DNA of 14,685 bases, from NCBI GenBank assembly GCA_003573635.1, contig QUTJ01031672.1:1-14685 (forward strand), in the 5' to 3' direction. Below are positions 1 through 8,601 of the stretch, piece after piece. This DNA is from Goniomonas avonlea (lineage: Eukaryota; Cryptophyceae; Goniomonadida; Goniomonadaceae). The position numbers and the translations under genes are program-made. The stretch's first letter is position 1; each line of letters opens with the position of its first letter. The notes beneath the pieces were generated by a model, which was not told the origin of the DNA, searched no databases, and saw nothing but the letters and a program-made list of their open reading frames with translations.

Positions 1-434
1 GCTGATGTGTTGCGCAGCTACTCTCTGCACTTTTACCCTTTTGGGCAATATAGACCTTGTTGTTTGCTATGGTGTGTACTTATGTATTATCTGGGAGGTC
101 AGGTTTGTTCTACTCGAAAGCACAACAACAGAAATAAAGGTTTCGGCGGTTGCATATAGCCTGAAACGTTGCCAGGTACCCGGTCGTCTCATTTGGCCCA
201 TGATTTGGGGAGCATGGCCTGGTAGCAGCCACAGATATCCGCAGATACTTTGCGCACTTCTCCTTTCTGTCTGTCCTTGTCCCTTCCCATTCCTCTGTTG
301 CCCCAAGCGAGTTTTTCTTGCATCCATCGAGGTGGTTCCGTTTTGGCTCTCAGAAACTTCAGACTTTGACAACCCCAAAACGTTTTTGGCAGCAAGTGTA
401 TTGAGAAGAACGCAGGGGAAACGGGGTGGGCCCT
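1..434. other. Region downstream of OLA1, no gene supported
   Basis: The open frames here show no recognisable domain, and the longest, on the plus strand, has no protein-like composition. An AATAAA hexamer lies on the plus strand at 133-138, so the left edge may hold the 3' end of a plus-strand gene that converges on OLA1. That is inference only. No poly(A) hexamer was found on the minus strand downstream of the OLA1 stop. Confidence 0.4.
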
Positions 435-2794
435 CTACTTCTTGGACTTGGTGGTAACGTTGAACTTGAAAAACACAACGTCGCCGTCAATCATGGTGTA
501 GCCTGTCGTTCACGTAAGAAAAAAATAACCTGACCACACAACCGAGTTCGCAACAACCGCATTCGCACTGCGAATGCGGTTGTGGGGTGTGGGGTGTGTG
601 GGGTGTCGCGTTAGTGATGGTGCGTGCCATTGCGCACGGGCACCATCACGCACCGCACTCGCGCACTTTGCCCCGCCTCTCTCACACGACACGCACACCC
701 CAGACCCCACGCACACCGCACTCGCGCGCTCACTACCGCAGTCTGAAACACAGACAGGAGAAACAAACACACAGATACACAGACAAAAGGACACGCTCAC
801 CCTTGCCCTCCTGGCGGTATTTGCCAGCCTTCTTGACCTCGGCCTCGGTGCCAAGCTCCTTGAGGACGTCAAACGCCATCACCTCAGCACAAATGAACCC
901 TTGCTCGAAGTCCGTGTGGATGGTACCGGCGGCCTGGAGAGTTCCAGAGTGAGCGTGGACCGGTGTCGCAGAGGAGACACGTGTCTCTTGGAAATGTTGG
1001 TATAGATTTATCTACCATCCGGAGACACGTGTCAGGTATCATGTTGTCTATCCGGGAGCAAAAGTGCGGAGCCATTTTGAACTCATGACAGGTTGAGGCA
1101 GCAGGATGAATGGGCAAGGCCCAAGCTACAGAGTGCAACCTGAGAAAGGAGCGAGAGGGGGGGGGGGCAGGTGGTGCAGAGAACACAAGGTCGCTCTCCT
1201 GGATTCTGCCTGAGGGAAACAAACCTGGGGAGCCTTGTAGCCCTTGCGGATGGTCCAAGCGCGGACCTCGTCAGGTCCAGCGGTGAAGAAGCAGATGAGG
1301 TGCACCAGAGCGTACCCGGACTTGATAATCTTGGGCAAAGCACTGATGACCTGCGTCGAGCTGTCAGACAAGGAAATGGAATCATGTGCGACGTGGAGTG
1401 TAGAGGAGTGGCGAGGAGTGGAGGGGGACGAACGTAGGGAAGTGGACTGTGGATTCGCGTTGGTACGGTGAGCTTAGCTTCGCACCTACAAAAAGACAGA
1501 CATAGGCGGGCGGGCAGGCAGGCAGACATCTCTACATCAGCTGAGCCCATACATTCGAGAGTGATTTGGTCGTCACGGGCCCGCGACACACAGAGACACG
1601 CCATCAGGAGCGCATAATAAGGGCTAACAGGTAGATCGAACATCCCAAGAACCAAAACAGACAAATTGTTTTCAACCGCACGGCGAAAATGCCGACATAC
1701 CGCCTCACGCTCGCAGTATGCAGCCGCCTCCTCCTCCCCAAGCTCTTGGAGTTTCTGCTCCAGAGCTCCACTGAAGGGGATCATTGGGCCACCACCGTGC
1801 GCCTGGACCCACTGCGAGGTGAAGTGTGAGTGGGAGATGACGAGAGAGTGCAACAAACCTCGTTAATCCGCGCAAGGTACTTGTTCTTCTTGCGCTTGTA
1901 GTCGGCCTCGCTAAGGTTGATGAGGTACATCACAGGCTTGGCAGTCAACAGCATATACTCGTTGAGCTTGTCGATGTCCTTGGCAGACCAAATGTCCATG
2001 CCGTTGCGGACCTCCTTGCCCTCCTTGAGCCAAGCAATAATCTTTTCAATTGTAGAAACCTCAGCTTCCCACTCCTTCTTGCCCAGAGGAGTTGAGTTCG
2101 CTCGGGTTCTGTCCTTGTTCATTGCTGACAAATCCGTTAGTCCATACAGTTTGTAACGAACCGTTTGAAAGCAAGCAACGCAGAAAACAGGAACACCACT
2201 GACCTGCCAGCTTGTTCTCCATGAACTCCAAATCCTTGATGCGGAGCTCTTCCGTGATGATCTCAATGTCACCAACGGGATCGACGCGGGACTCGACGTG
2301 GACGACCTCTGGATCATCGAAGGCGCGCATCACATGGACAATGCCGTCAACACTTTTGATGTGTGACAAAAATGCATTCCCCAAGCCTTCACCATCCGCA
2401 GCACCCTTCACCAAGCCAGCAATATCGACCACCTGGGCGAGTCAGTTCTGGCGCGTGCGCCCAGACCACACACACCTCCATGTAAGCTTGCACAACACTC
2501 TTGGGATTGTTCTGCGCGACAAGCCAGTCGAATCGCTCATCGGGGACATTCACACGGGTCTGCGGGACACAGAGTCACAAACCGACAGGGCTGGAACTCA
2601 GAACCCACAGTGTTAGGGTCGATGGTGCAGAACGGGAAGTTCTCCGCCGGAATGGCGCACTTGGTCAGAGCGTTGTAGAGGGTGCTCTTACCGACATTGG
2701 GCATGCCGACAATACCAATCTTCAGTGCGGTCGAGAACCGACCAAGTGCCCAGGGCCCGGGCTTCTCTTCCACTGCTTTCTTCTTTGCGGCCAT
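435..2794 (-). CDS. OLA1: Obg-like ATPase 1 (YchF/OLA1 family), 8 exons, 400 aa
   Basis: Cytosolic P-loop ATPase of the TRAFAC/Obg class that binds ribosomes and is linked to translation and stress control. Exons on the minus strand are 2794-2609, 2559-2476, 2432-2204, 2124-1859, 1811-1701, 1350-1225, 933-801 and 502-435. All junctions are GT-AG and keep frame (1203 nt, 400 aa; human OLA1 is 396 aa). Visible motifs are a Walker [10 protein letters not shown] at residues 30-38, the [11 protein letters not shown] switch region, DIAGLVKGA (G3), and NLSE where the usual NKxD guanine-specificity motif would be, which is the OLA1 hallmark for ATP preference. A C-terminal TGS domain carries [17 protein letters not shown] and GDVVFFKFN. 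The stop is TAG at 435-437. The ATG at 2794 gives the expected short basic N-terminus (MAAKKK). Introns 1-4 are 49, 43, 79 and 47 nt; introns 5-7 are 350, 291 and 298 nt. Individual splice sites are inferred from homology and frame. Confidence 0.96.
503..800 (-). other. OLA1 intron 7, enlarged and hairpin-rich
   Basis: This 298-nt intron is about six times longer than the gene's first introns. It contains a perfect 15-bp inverted repeat with a 1-nt loop (arms 553-567 and 569-583) and a 10-bp inverted repeat (614-623 with 640-649). Its middle is a strand-biased GT/CA-rich stretch with repeated GGGGTGTG-like runs. The donor reads GTGAGC and the acceptor CGACAG on the minus strand. No coding potential is recognised inside it. 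Confidence 0.7.
934..1224 (-). other. OLA1 intron 6 with duplicated 13-mer and palindrome
   Basis: This 291-nt intron holds two copies of GGAGACACGTGTC (973-985 and 1021-1033). The first is part of the 14-nt perfect palindrome GAGACACGTGTCTC (974-987), centred on CACGTG. It also holds an 11-nt G run on the plus strand (1157-1167). Nothing in it looks like an exon. Confidence 0.6.
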
Positions 2795-3010
2795 TTTTCT
2801 TGAGAGGTCACACCTTGCGGTGACAGCGACATTGACGCGCCGCCCCCCCCCCCCAAGGCACCTTGGTCCCCCCCAGAATCTGGAAAAATCCCGTGTAGTC
2901 ATGTGGGAAAAGTTTGCCGCTTCACTTCTATTCGTGGGTTTCTTGAACCAAGTTGCTTACTTGCGGTGACTTGCCTTCGCTTCTGAACGCAAGACGCTCA
3001 AGGATGGACC
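2795..3010. promoter_or_regulatory. Divergent promoter region between OLA1 and the Ser/Pro-rich gene
   Basis: The two start codons point away from each other across 216 nt, so both promoters and 5' UTRs must lie here. A 12-nt C run sits at 2843-2854. No clear TATA box was seen for either direction. Confidence 0.5.
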
Positions 3011-4582
3011 ATGAATTCATCTGATAAAGATTTCTCCCAGATACGGGTGGGTGCTCCAGACAGACCCACACTTGAGGCGAAGCTGGAGAAACTTCGGCAG
3101 GTTTGTGCCGCGAAGCTGACGAGTTTTGAGGATGTTGTGTATCGGAATGAGGAAGACGGCGGCGTGTTTGCCTTGATTCTGTTGTCGACACCCAAGACTG
3201 TGATCGGGCTTGCTGCCGCTGTTCGTAAGTCTCCAAGAACTGCAGGCAGCTCCACCTGTCCTTCTCCTGCGTCCTCAGCTCCAAACTCGGCTCGCGAGAT
3301 GCCACACCCGCATCAGGAGATCCCTCCTGCCGGCCAACCAGCCCGCGTGCCCCGTTCTCAGCTTGTCGTTCCTCTGAGAAAATCTTCAGTGAATTCGATG
3401 GCATCAGACAGCTCCTATGCCGAGTCACCTCCATCTCAGGCGGGTGGCAATCTTTGGCAGCAGCCAGACATTCCCCGTTCCGCGTCCCCAAGCCAACCAA
3501 AGCGTGTGACTCAGTCTCAGTTGAATCTTCCTGCGGACGCACTGCCACAACACCCCCGGGCTAGTCCTAGGGTGTCACCGCGAGTGTCTCCCCAAATTAT
3601 GTGGGGACTGCCACCTGCAGACTCTGCAGAGGATTCTTTCGACTCGGTTCCCCAGACACCAGCGTCCGCCTGTTCCGCGGATGAGACTTTTACCCCCCGT
3701 AACGATGCCCCGAAGCTCAGCTCAAAGTACTCAATTTCTGTTCAAGGGAGAGGTATCCAGAACAGTCCGGAACGGCCTCCAGGTGTTTCGCCTGCCAGGC
3801 GACGTCCCTCGGTTAGTCCAGCTCGGCGCTCTGCCAGAAACCGAGCGCCTGACTCCGCAGATGAATCCACAATGTCCCCTGTAGTGTCTGCAGGGAGCAA
3901 CATTTCGAATGCGAGCACTGTGATGAATGACCACGATTGTTATCCCCCTTCAGACGGCAGTGCGAGTGGCCGAAGCCGCGCCAAAGGCCCGGAGGACAGC
4001 CACCGGTTCGTTCGAATCCGGGGTGCCAGAAATTCTCTCGCTGGGGCCAAAAGCGGGGACGCAACCCCCGAACCTGCGCTCGCGGAGCGCCTTGTTCCTG
4101 TCGGCTTGGCCCGTCCCGCGTCACTGGAGGACAGCATCCCGTCTCTGGGCGCGGAGGAGCTTCGCTTGCGGTCCATGATGCAGCGCGACGGTGCGCAGCA
4201 CGTCCAGTTTTCCGCGGACGGTTCCCCAGTAGTCTATGTTCCCCAATCTGTGGCGGCCCCCGCCAAGGCAGAACCGACACCACAGCACCGCGGACGGTAC
4301 TCCCCCAGCCCTGCCTCCTTCCACGGGCAGAAGGTCCGCACCAGCGCTGTAAGTAGCCGCCGCTCCCTGTCCCCGGGCCCTCGCACTGCCCGGTCTATGA
4401 TTGCCCACGTGGGGCAAGCGGGCCACGGGAGCCCTGATCCAGGCCCAGACGACTCAGTCCTGCTGGCAGGTATTAGTGGCGTATCAGTCACCCCGCCCCC
4501 TGCGCCACAGCGGGCTGTTGCAGGCCCGCCCCCTGCGCCACAGCGGGCTGTTGCAGGTAGGCGGCCTGCTGGAGTCGGGTAG
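3011..4582 (+). CDS. Ser/Pro/Arg-rich, probably disordered protein of unknown function
   Basis: One long open frame (523 codons) from the ATG at 3011 to TAG at 4580-4582. I do not recognise the family. The first 70 or so residues look ordered: a charged helix-like stretch (LEAKLEKLRQVCAAKL) followed by a hydrophobic stretch (VFALILLSTPKTVIGLAAAV). The rest is dominated by Ser, Pro, Arg and Ala with many SP dipeptides in basic surroundings, such as RRRPSVSPARR and SRRSLSP. These resemble sites for proline-directed kinases, as in cytoskeletal or nuclear scaffold proteins (inference). A 54-nt segment, 3225-3278, begins GTAAGT and ends in a pyrimidine-rich tract plus CCTCAG. It is a multiple of three without stops and is a likely intron, which would give 505 aa. 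Two 33-nt tandem repeats lie at 4492-4557. The C-terminus is uncertain, because the second repeat is followed by GTAGG, a possible further donor. Confidence 0.72.
   Translation: MNSSDKDFSQIRVGAPDRPTLEAKLEKLRQVCAAKLTSFEDVVYRNEEDGGVFALILLSTPKTVIGLAAAVRKSPRTAGSSTCPSPASSAPNSAREMPHPHQEIPPAGQPARVPRSQLVVPLRKSSVNSMASDSSYAESPPSQAGGNLWQQPDIPRSASPSQPKRVTQSQLNLPADALPQHPRASPRVSPRVSPQIMWGLPPADSAEDSFDSVPQTPASACSADETFTPRNDAPKLSSKYSISVQGRGIQNSPERPPGVSPARRRPSVSPARRSARNRAPDSADESTMSPVVSAGSNISNASTVMNDHDCYPPSDGSASGRSRAKGPEDSHRFVRIRGARNSLAGAKSGDATPEPALAERLVPVGLARPASLEDSIPSLGAEELRLRSMMQRDGAQHVQFSADGSPVVYVPQSVAAPAKAEPTPQHRGRYSPSPASFHGQKVRTSAVSSRRSLSPGPRTARSMIAHVGQAGHGSPDPGPDDSVLLAGISGVSVTPPPAPQRAVAGPPPAPQRAVAGRRPAGVG
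3225..3278 (+). other. Candidate 54-nt stopless intron in the Ser/Pro-rich gene
   Basis: The donor is a perfect GTAAGT. The acceptor CCTCAG follows a pyrimidine-rich tract. The length of 54 nt matches the introns of the neighbouring conserved genes (42-79 nt). Because 54 is a multiple of three and the segment has no in-frame stop, the frame stays open whether or not it is removed. Confidence 0.55.
4492..4557 (+). repeat. Two 33-nt tandem repeats at the C-terminal coding end
   Basis: Copies 4492-4524 and 4525-4557 are identical in sequence and encode an 11-residue unit around PPAPQRAVAG twice. Each copy ends in TTGCAGG, so a potential 3' splice site is duplicated as well. Confidence 0.85.
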
Positions 4583-5566
4583 TTTGTAGCTGCCAACTCC
4601 CGCTGTCCTTTAATACCGTGTACGATATATGTATTTTCGACCTCCCGGCACTGTGCCGGCTGTGTTGACTACCCGGATGTCGACGAGGGGTTTGCGTTTG
4701 CACGTGTTGACTATCCAGTCTCACGCTACCCCTGTCATGTGCTGGCCAGTGCTGTGTACTTGAAAAGAAAATTAACATAAAGTCTGAACAAACCATACTG
4801 TCACGTTGTGCACAACATGCTTTGAAGGTATCAGGCACTTGAACATTCTTGCAATCACTTTCTGCATTGATACATGATGCCTATTCATTCGAATTAACGC
4901 TCTAACGTATATTGCAGTGGTTTATCATTCATACCGTGCGAGTGGCACTGCCAGTGGTGACACTGTTTCAAACGGGTTAGTGACAGGGGATGGTAAGGAG
5001 GGTGTACCATCATACTACAAAATTACTGTCGTATTTGGCTAATGTGGACTTCATAGATGCAATCAAGGTTGACTGAATGTACTAGTACATGTACAATGCG
5101 CCTCTCCCTCACACACACACACACTCACTCTCCCTCTATCACTCTAGCAGCTTCTCAGGTTCTCTCGTTCTCTCTCCATCTCTAATATATGAGTCCTTCT
5201 CATTATCACGGACAACTTGAATGCACTGTCGCACCATGAGCCCCAGAACTTGCACAACTCTTAAGGCTGAGTCCGACTGGGCATTGCAAACACACATCAT
5301 AAGAAAAAAATGTATTTGAAATAACATATAAAAGCATGTTATGCCTGAAAGTGTTTTTTATTATTCAGAGTGACTGTCCACATGTGCAATTTGCAACCCA
5401 TGTACATGGGGCATTCATGCTGTACTAGCAGAGCCGACTCTGAGTCAGACTTAGACGTTGGCTGCAGAGACATTTGAAATGACAACAAGTTCTGGCGAGT
5501 CCTGACTTCATGAATCAAGTGTGTGGGACTCGCCTGCACGCAGCACGCTTCTCTGCCGCTGCACTG
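4583..5566. other. Intergenic stretch, AT-richer, with a microsatellite and a minus-strand poly(A) motif
   Basis: No open frame here looks like protein. A short (AC)n/(CT)n simple repeat lies at about 5101-5145. On the minus strand, GAATAATAAA occurs at 5366-5357, about 200 nt past the possible stop of the tentative minus-strand gene to the right, so it may be that gene's poly(A) signal. The 3' UTR of the Ser/Pro-rich gene should lie in the left part, but no exact AATAAA follows its stop. Confidence 0.5.
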
Positions 5567-6275
5567 TCAGACTGCTGTTGCACCTCTAACACATCGTATT
5601 TTGCACAGACCCATGGCCTTCACTGCATCCCCAATCGCCACTGTGATCGTGGATGCATCCCCAATCGCCACTGCGATCGTGGATGCACCCGAATCACGCC
5701 CCTGATCCGGCCCTTGACCACCTCGAGGAGGACCACCCCACATCTTGAACTTGGGAGAGGGACCCCGGCCGTGGAAGGAGTCGGTCGGGCTGCCAGTGCT
5801 GATCTCGCTGAGTCTTTCGCTGGCTGGTGATCGTGTCGGTAGGTGCCACTAGTACTGGAGCCGTCCACAATGTCATGCTGCAGCAACCTGTAGACTAAGT
5901 GGTGAGGTCAGCACAACAACAACAACTAAATAGAAATACACCTCAGCATCGCGACCGTCAGCGGCATCCTCGTCTGTCCGAGTTGATGTTGAGGGGCTGG
6001 CCATCGCTGTCGTCTCCATGATGGGGGGTCGCTTGCCGGCAGTACCAGCTGCATAAATCTGCAGCTGTACCACTCAAGTTGCCAAGTGCACGCTCTTGCC
6101 CATGCTGTGATGCTGTGCGCTGAGCCTTTTCCGAGGCTACTGCTTTTTGTTCCTCCTTGAGAGCTACAATCGGACGTGTCAGTATCTCGGTGCAAGCTAT
6201 ATCAGGCATAAATGGAGAAGAAGGGGCTACATACCGCCCCAGTCATCCTCCAACGCTAAGTACGCAGCGCACCTA
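5567..6275 (-). CDS. Tentative multi-exon gene, 5' end missing, function unknown
   Basis: I do not recognise this protein. Protein-like segments on the minus strand can be joined by short GT-AG introns: exon 6275-6235 (RCAAYLALEDDWG), exon 6196-6071 (ILTRPIVALKEEQKAVASEK and onward, charged and helical), exon 6006-5942 (ending TDEDAADGRDAE), then a last exon. The last exon starts at either 5848 or 5877. The 5848 start gives a frame with SFHGRGPSPKFKMWGGPPRG, Gly/Arg-rich like an RGG tail, ending at TGA 5567-5569. The 5877 start gives a different frame ending at 5620. Intron lengths of 38, 64 and 93 (or 64) nt fit the window, and the last intron has a CTGAC branch-like motif. A poly(A) motif lies at 5366-5357. 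No start codon was found; an upstream exon would have to lie beyond the CT-repeat cluster. Confidence 0.33.
5624..5683. repeat. Two 30-nt tandem repeats
   Basis: Copies 5624-5653 and 5654-5683 differ at one base (TG versus CG before ATCGT). Read on the minus strand in the Gly/Arg-rich frame, they give two in-frame ten-residue repeats around ASTI(A/T)VAIGD, which is compatible with coding sequence. Confidence 0.8.
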
Positions 6276-6297
6276 CTGTGACAGCACTGTCTGCATC

Positions 6298-6456
6298 CAG
6301 GATGCTTGAATAAACTCTCTCTCTCTCTCTCTCTCCCTCACTCCCTTCTGCGACGTCACTCCTCGTCAGAGAGAGAGGATTCAAGCCATTCAGGACGCTG
6401 AGCGGCCGAGAGAGAGAGAGAGTTTATTCAAGCATCCCAACCATTCGGAGGATTGG

Positions 6457-6495
<39 letters not shown>

Positions 6496-6626
6496 ATTCA
6501 AGCATCTCTCTCTCTCGGGAGTCAGGGGAGTGTGGCCTAGTTGGTTGCACTTGGACCAATATTAATCCTTGTGGTTGTTGGCCGCTCCGGTTTCCAGGAT
6601 GCTTGAATAAACTCTCTCTCTCTCCG
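6298..6626. repeat. Left cluster of GCTTGAAT-(CT)n repeat units, mixed orientation
   Basis: Five units are readable: plus orientation at about 6298-6336, minus at 6368-6407, minus at 6408-6459, minus at 6460-6506, and plus at 6579-6625. Each has a GC-rich head (GGCCGCTC...CGGTTYCC in the better copies), the core GCTTGAAT, then AAA or C, then (CT)n. In the units with AAA the junction reads GAATAAACTCTCT and so contains an AATAAA hexamer. Adjacent plus and minus units form inverted repeats about 25-30 bp long that could fold as hairpins. Confidence 0.75.
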
Positions 6627-6668
6627 AGGTTTGTACTCTTAGACTACTGAGCTGTCACAGGCAACTGA

Positions 6669-8383
6669 TGTCGACCTCGCCTTGACAAACAGCCCACAAA
6701 CACACTTACGCGCCCTCGCACCAATCGCGTTACGGACGAGAGCTCCAGTCAAACACACTCAAGACAAGGTTGGACCCTCGGCGAACTTCCTGGTATCACG
6801 ACCTGTGTGGTACATGCAACTATGACGTTCGAGACGACTCTCTGCACGCAGCGTTTTGCCCCCGATAGAATCAAGGGTCTCAGAGAACAGTTACTCTACC
6901 ACAAGACACTCCTGGCAGTAGACGACTTCTGGGAATCCCTCGCACACAGATGGACACTTGAATATATGCAATCCAGAATCCAAGCCCTTGGCCCACACTT
7001 CNCGCTGGTACCGCCGGCAGGAGACTTGAAGTCCAAAGGCACTGGAACATACAGAGTCAGAGTCGCCCGCCCAGATGGTGACCAGGCAGAAGATGAACAC
7101 TTTGCACTCTCTCTCTTCCAGTGGATGTTGCAGAACTGCACAGCGCCCGACTTCCTACAAGCAGCTTTAGATCTTGGTACCAGAACATGAATGGACGACG
7201 CTGAACTCAGATACAACGGCTGGGCTACCCCAGCCTCCCTTATCCGTCTGGAAACCATATGCTTTAAGATCAATGGGGAGGCGTTCTCCTCCCCTGCTAA
7301 TGCGTCCCCACTGCTAAGATACCACTGTACAGCTGACCACCAGGACAGTGCTTTTGGGTGCCTTCATGATGGAACAAAGATAACTATGCCTGACAGACTA
7401 GACATGTGTTACTGGCGACAGAACCCCCCCTTCAACATGGCCGCAGCATCAGACAGGCACCAAGCTCTAAGTCCAGTTATGCTTGACACCCTCCGGGCAA
7501 ATGAGACAGCACTCTCCCAACCACGGGCAGCGAGAATCATAGCTGAGATACCGTTTGACGAGGGCAAAGTGAACCGCTGTCTGGTTGCAGTCTTGCAGAA
7601 TCCCGCGGAACAGTCCTGTTCACTAAACTCCCCAACCAGTTCTCTTTCACACCCTCAGAGGGATGGAATGGATCAACAATCACTCACGCCAGGACAGCTA
7701 AGGGTTGCCCTTTCTCAATCGCACTAGTGATGTGGCAAAGCCCAGCAGCTGCGATGGAAGACCCGTTCCCTGACACCACACGCAGAGATATACTCACATG
7801 GGCAAAGTCGTATCTCAAAGACGGAGTGAATGGCATCCAAATCAATGATGCAGTGATACCCCCGCCGCCCCCAGGACCCTCCCACGATGACACGTTCCTT
7901 GACTCACTGCCCATGGCTCACGCCCTGAAAGCTACTGCGATGATCCGCCCTAACCNAGTACCGAACGTGACAANCTCTCTGCACTCGCAATATGCAGCCT
8001 TGGCAAAGTGGACCCCCAACCGATGGCTCTTTGGAATCATCCCCCAAGCGATCACAGACACCCTCCTTACCATCCCCTGTTCACAGAAGGCCCGCAATGC
8101 GTTTAACAAGGCCTTTGTCTCCTCCCTTTGGGGCATATGGCAGCGAGTTGACGATGCACTGCGCGAACCCCCTACTAGCCGCAGCTCTCAGCCTTTATCC
8201 CAGCCAGATAGGTCAAACAGAGTCCTGAACTCCATGGGTCTGACTCCCTGCGGATGTCTGGGGTGTACCGAACTTCCGCCCTCTTGGACTAGATGCTGCC
8301 AGGCCGATGAGCCCACTGAGAGACCTGCCCGCGCTACCAGAGTAGGACACACACACACACACACCTCCCATCTCTCTCTCGCT

Positions 8384-8386
<3 letters not shown>
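6669..8386 (+). pseudogene. Broken coding cassette of unknown family, possibly from a mobile element
   Basis: The frame is open from 6669 to a TGA at 7188-7190 and resumes in the same frame with ATG at 7191, running to TAG at 7725-7727. A second frame, shifted by -1, is open from 7559 to TGA at 8384-8386 and carries protein-like sequence already before 7727 (GTVLFTKLPNQFSFTPSEGW). One ancestral protein of about 570 residues interrupted by one stop and one frameshift near 7590-7610 explains this best. I recognise no domain. Near the C-terminus, AFVSSLWGIWQRVDDALRE loosely recalls the WxxWK-type motif after the reverse transcriptase of LINE elements, which is weak evidence. Ambiguous bases are at 7002, 7956 and 7974. 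No introns, flanking duplications or catalytic motifs were identified. The repeat-rich flanks and the decay suggest a mobile element or multicopy family. Confidence 0.5.
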
Positions 8387-8433
<47 letters not shown>

Positions 8434-8556
8434 CTCTTCTCTCTTATGCCTTCAGGCAGGCCCTTATGGGTCTGTGGCTGCTCAGCGGTTCCTGAATGGC
8501 TTGAATCCTCTGTCTCTCACTCTCTCTCTCTCTCTCTCTCTCTCCTGAATGGCTTG

Positions 8557-8601
<45 letters not shown>

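Noticed and set aside
5-457. 150-codon plus-strand frame at the left edge
   Set aside because: Its composition is Cys/Trp/Leu-rich without any motif, and its end overlaps the last OLA1 exon on the opposite strand.
1083-1856. 257-codon minus-strand frame
   Set aside because: Only its start matches OLA1 exon 5; the rest is read-through of the 350-nt intron and out-of-frame exon 6.
3990-4035. tRNA-like B box (GTTCGAATCC) near 4009-4018
   Set aside because: The five bases on each side of the loop do not pair, there is no acceptor stem, and it lies within a good long coding frame.
7188-7732. Programmed readthrough at TGA 7188 or a programmed -1 frameshift near 7600
   Set aside because: No slippery heptamer or obvious downstream structure was seen, and the block also holds ambiguous bases; decay or sequence error is simpler.
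7191-8386. Firm call of a LINE reverse transcriptase
   Set aside because: No YADD/FADD-type catalytic box or endonuclease motif could be found; only a vague tryptophan pattern near the C-terminus.
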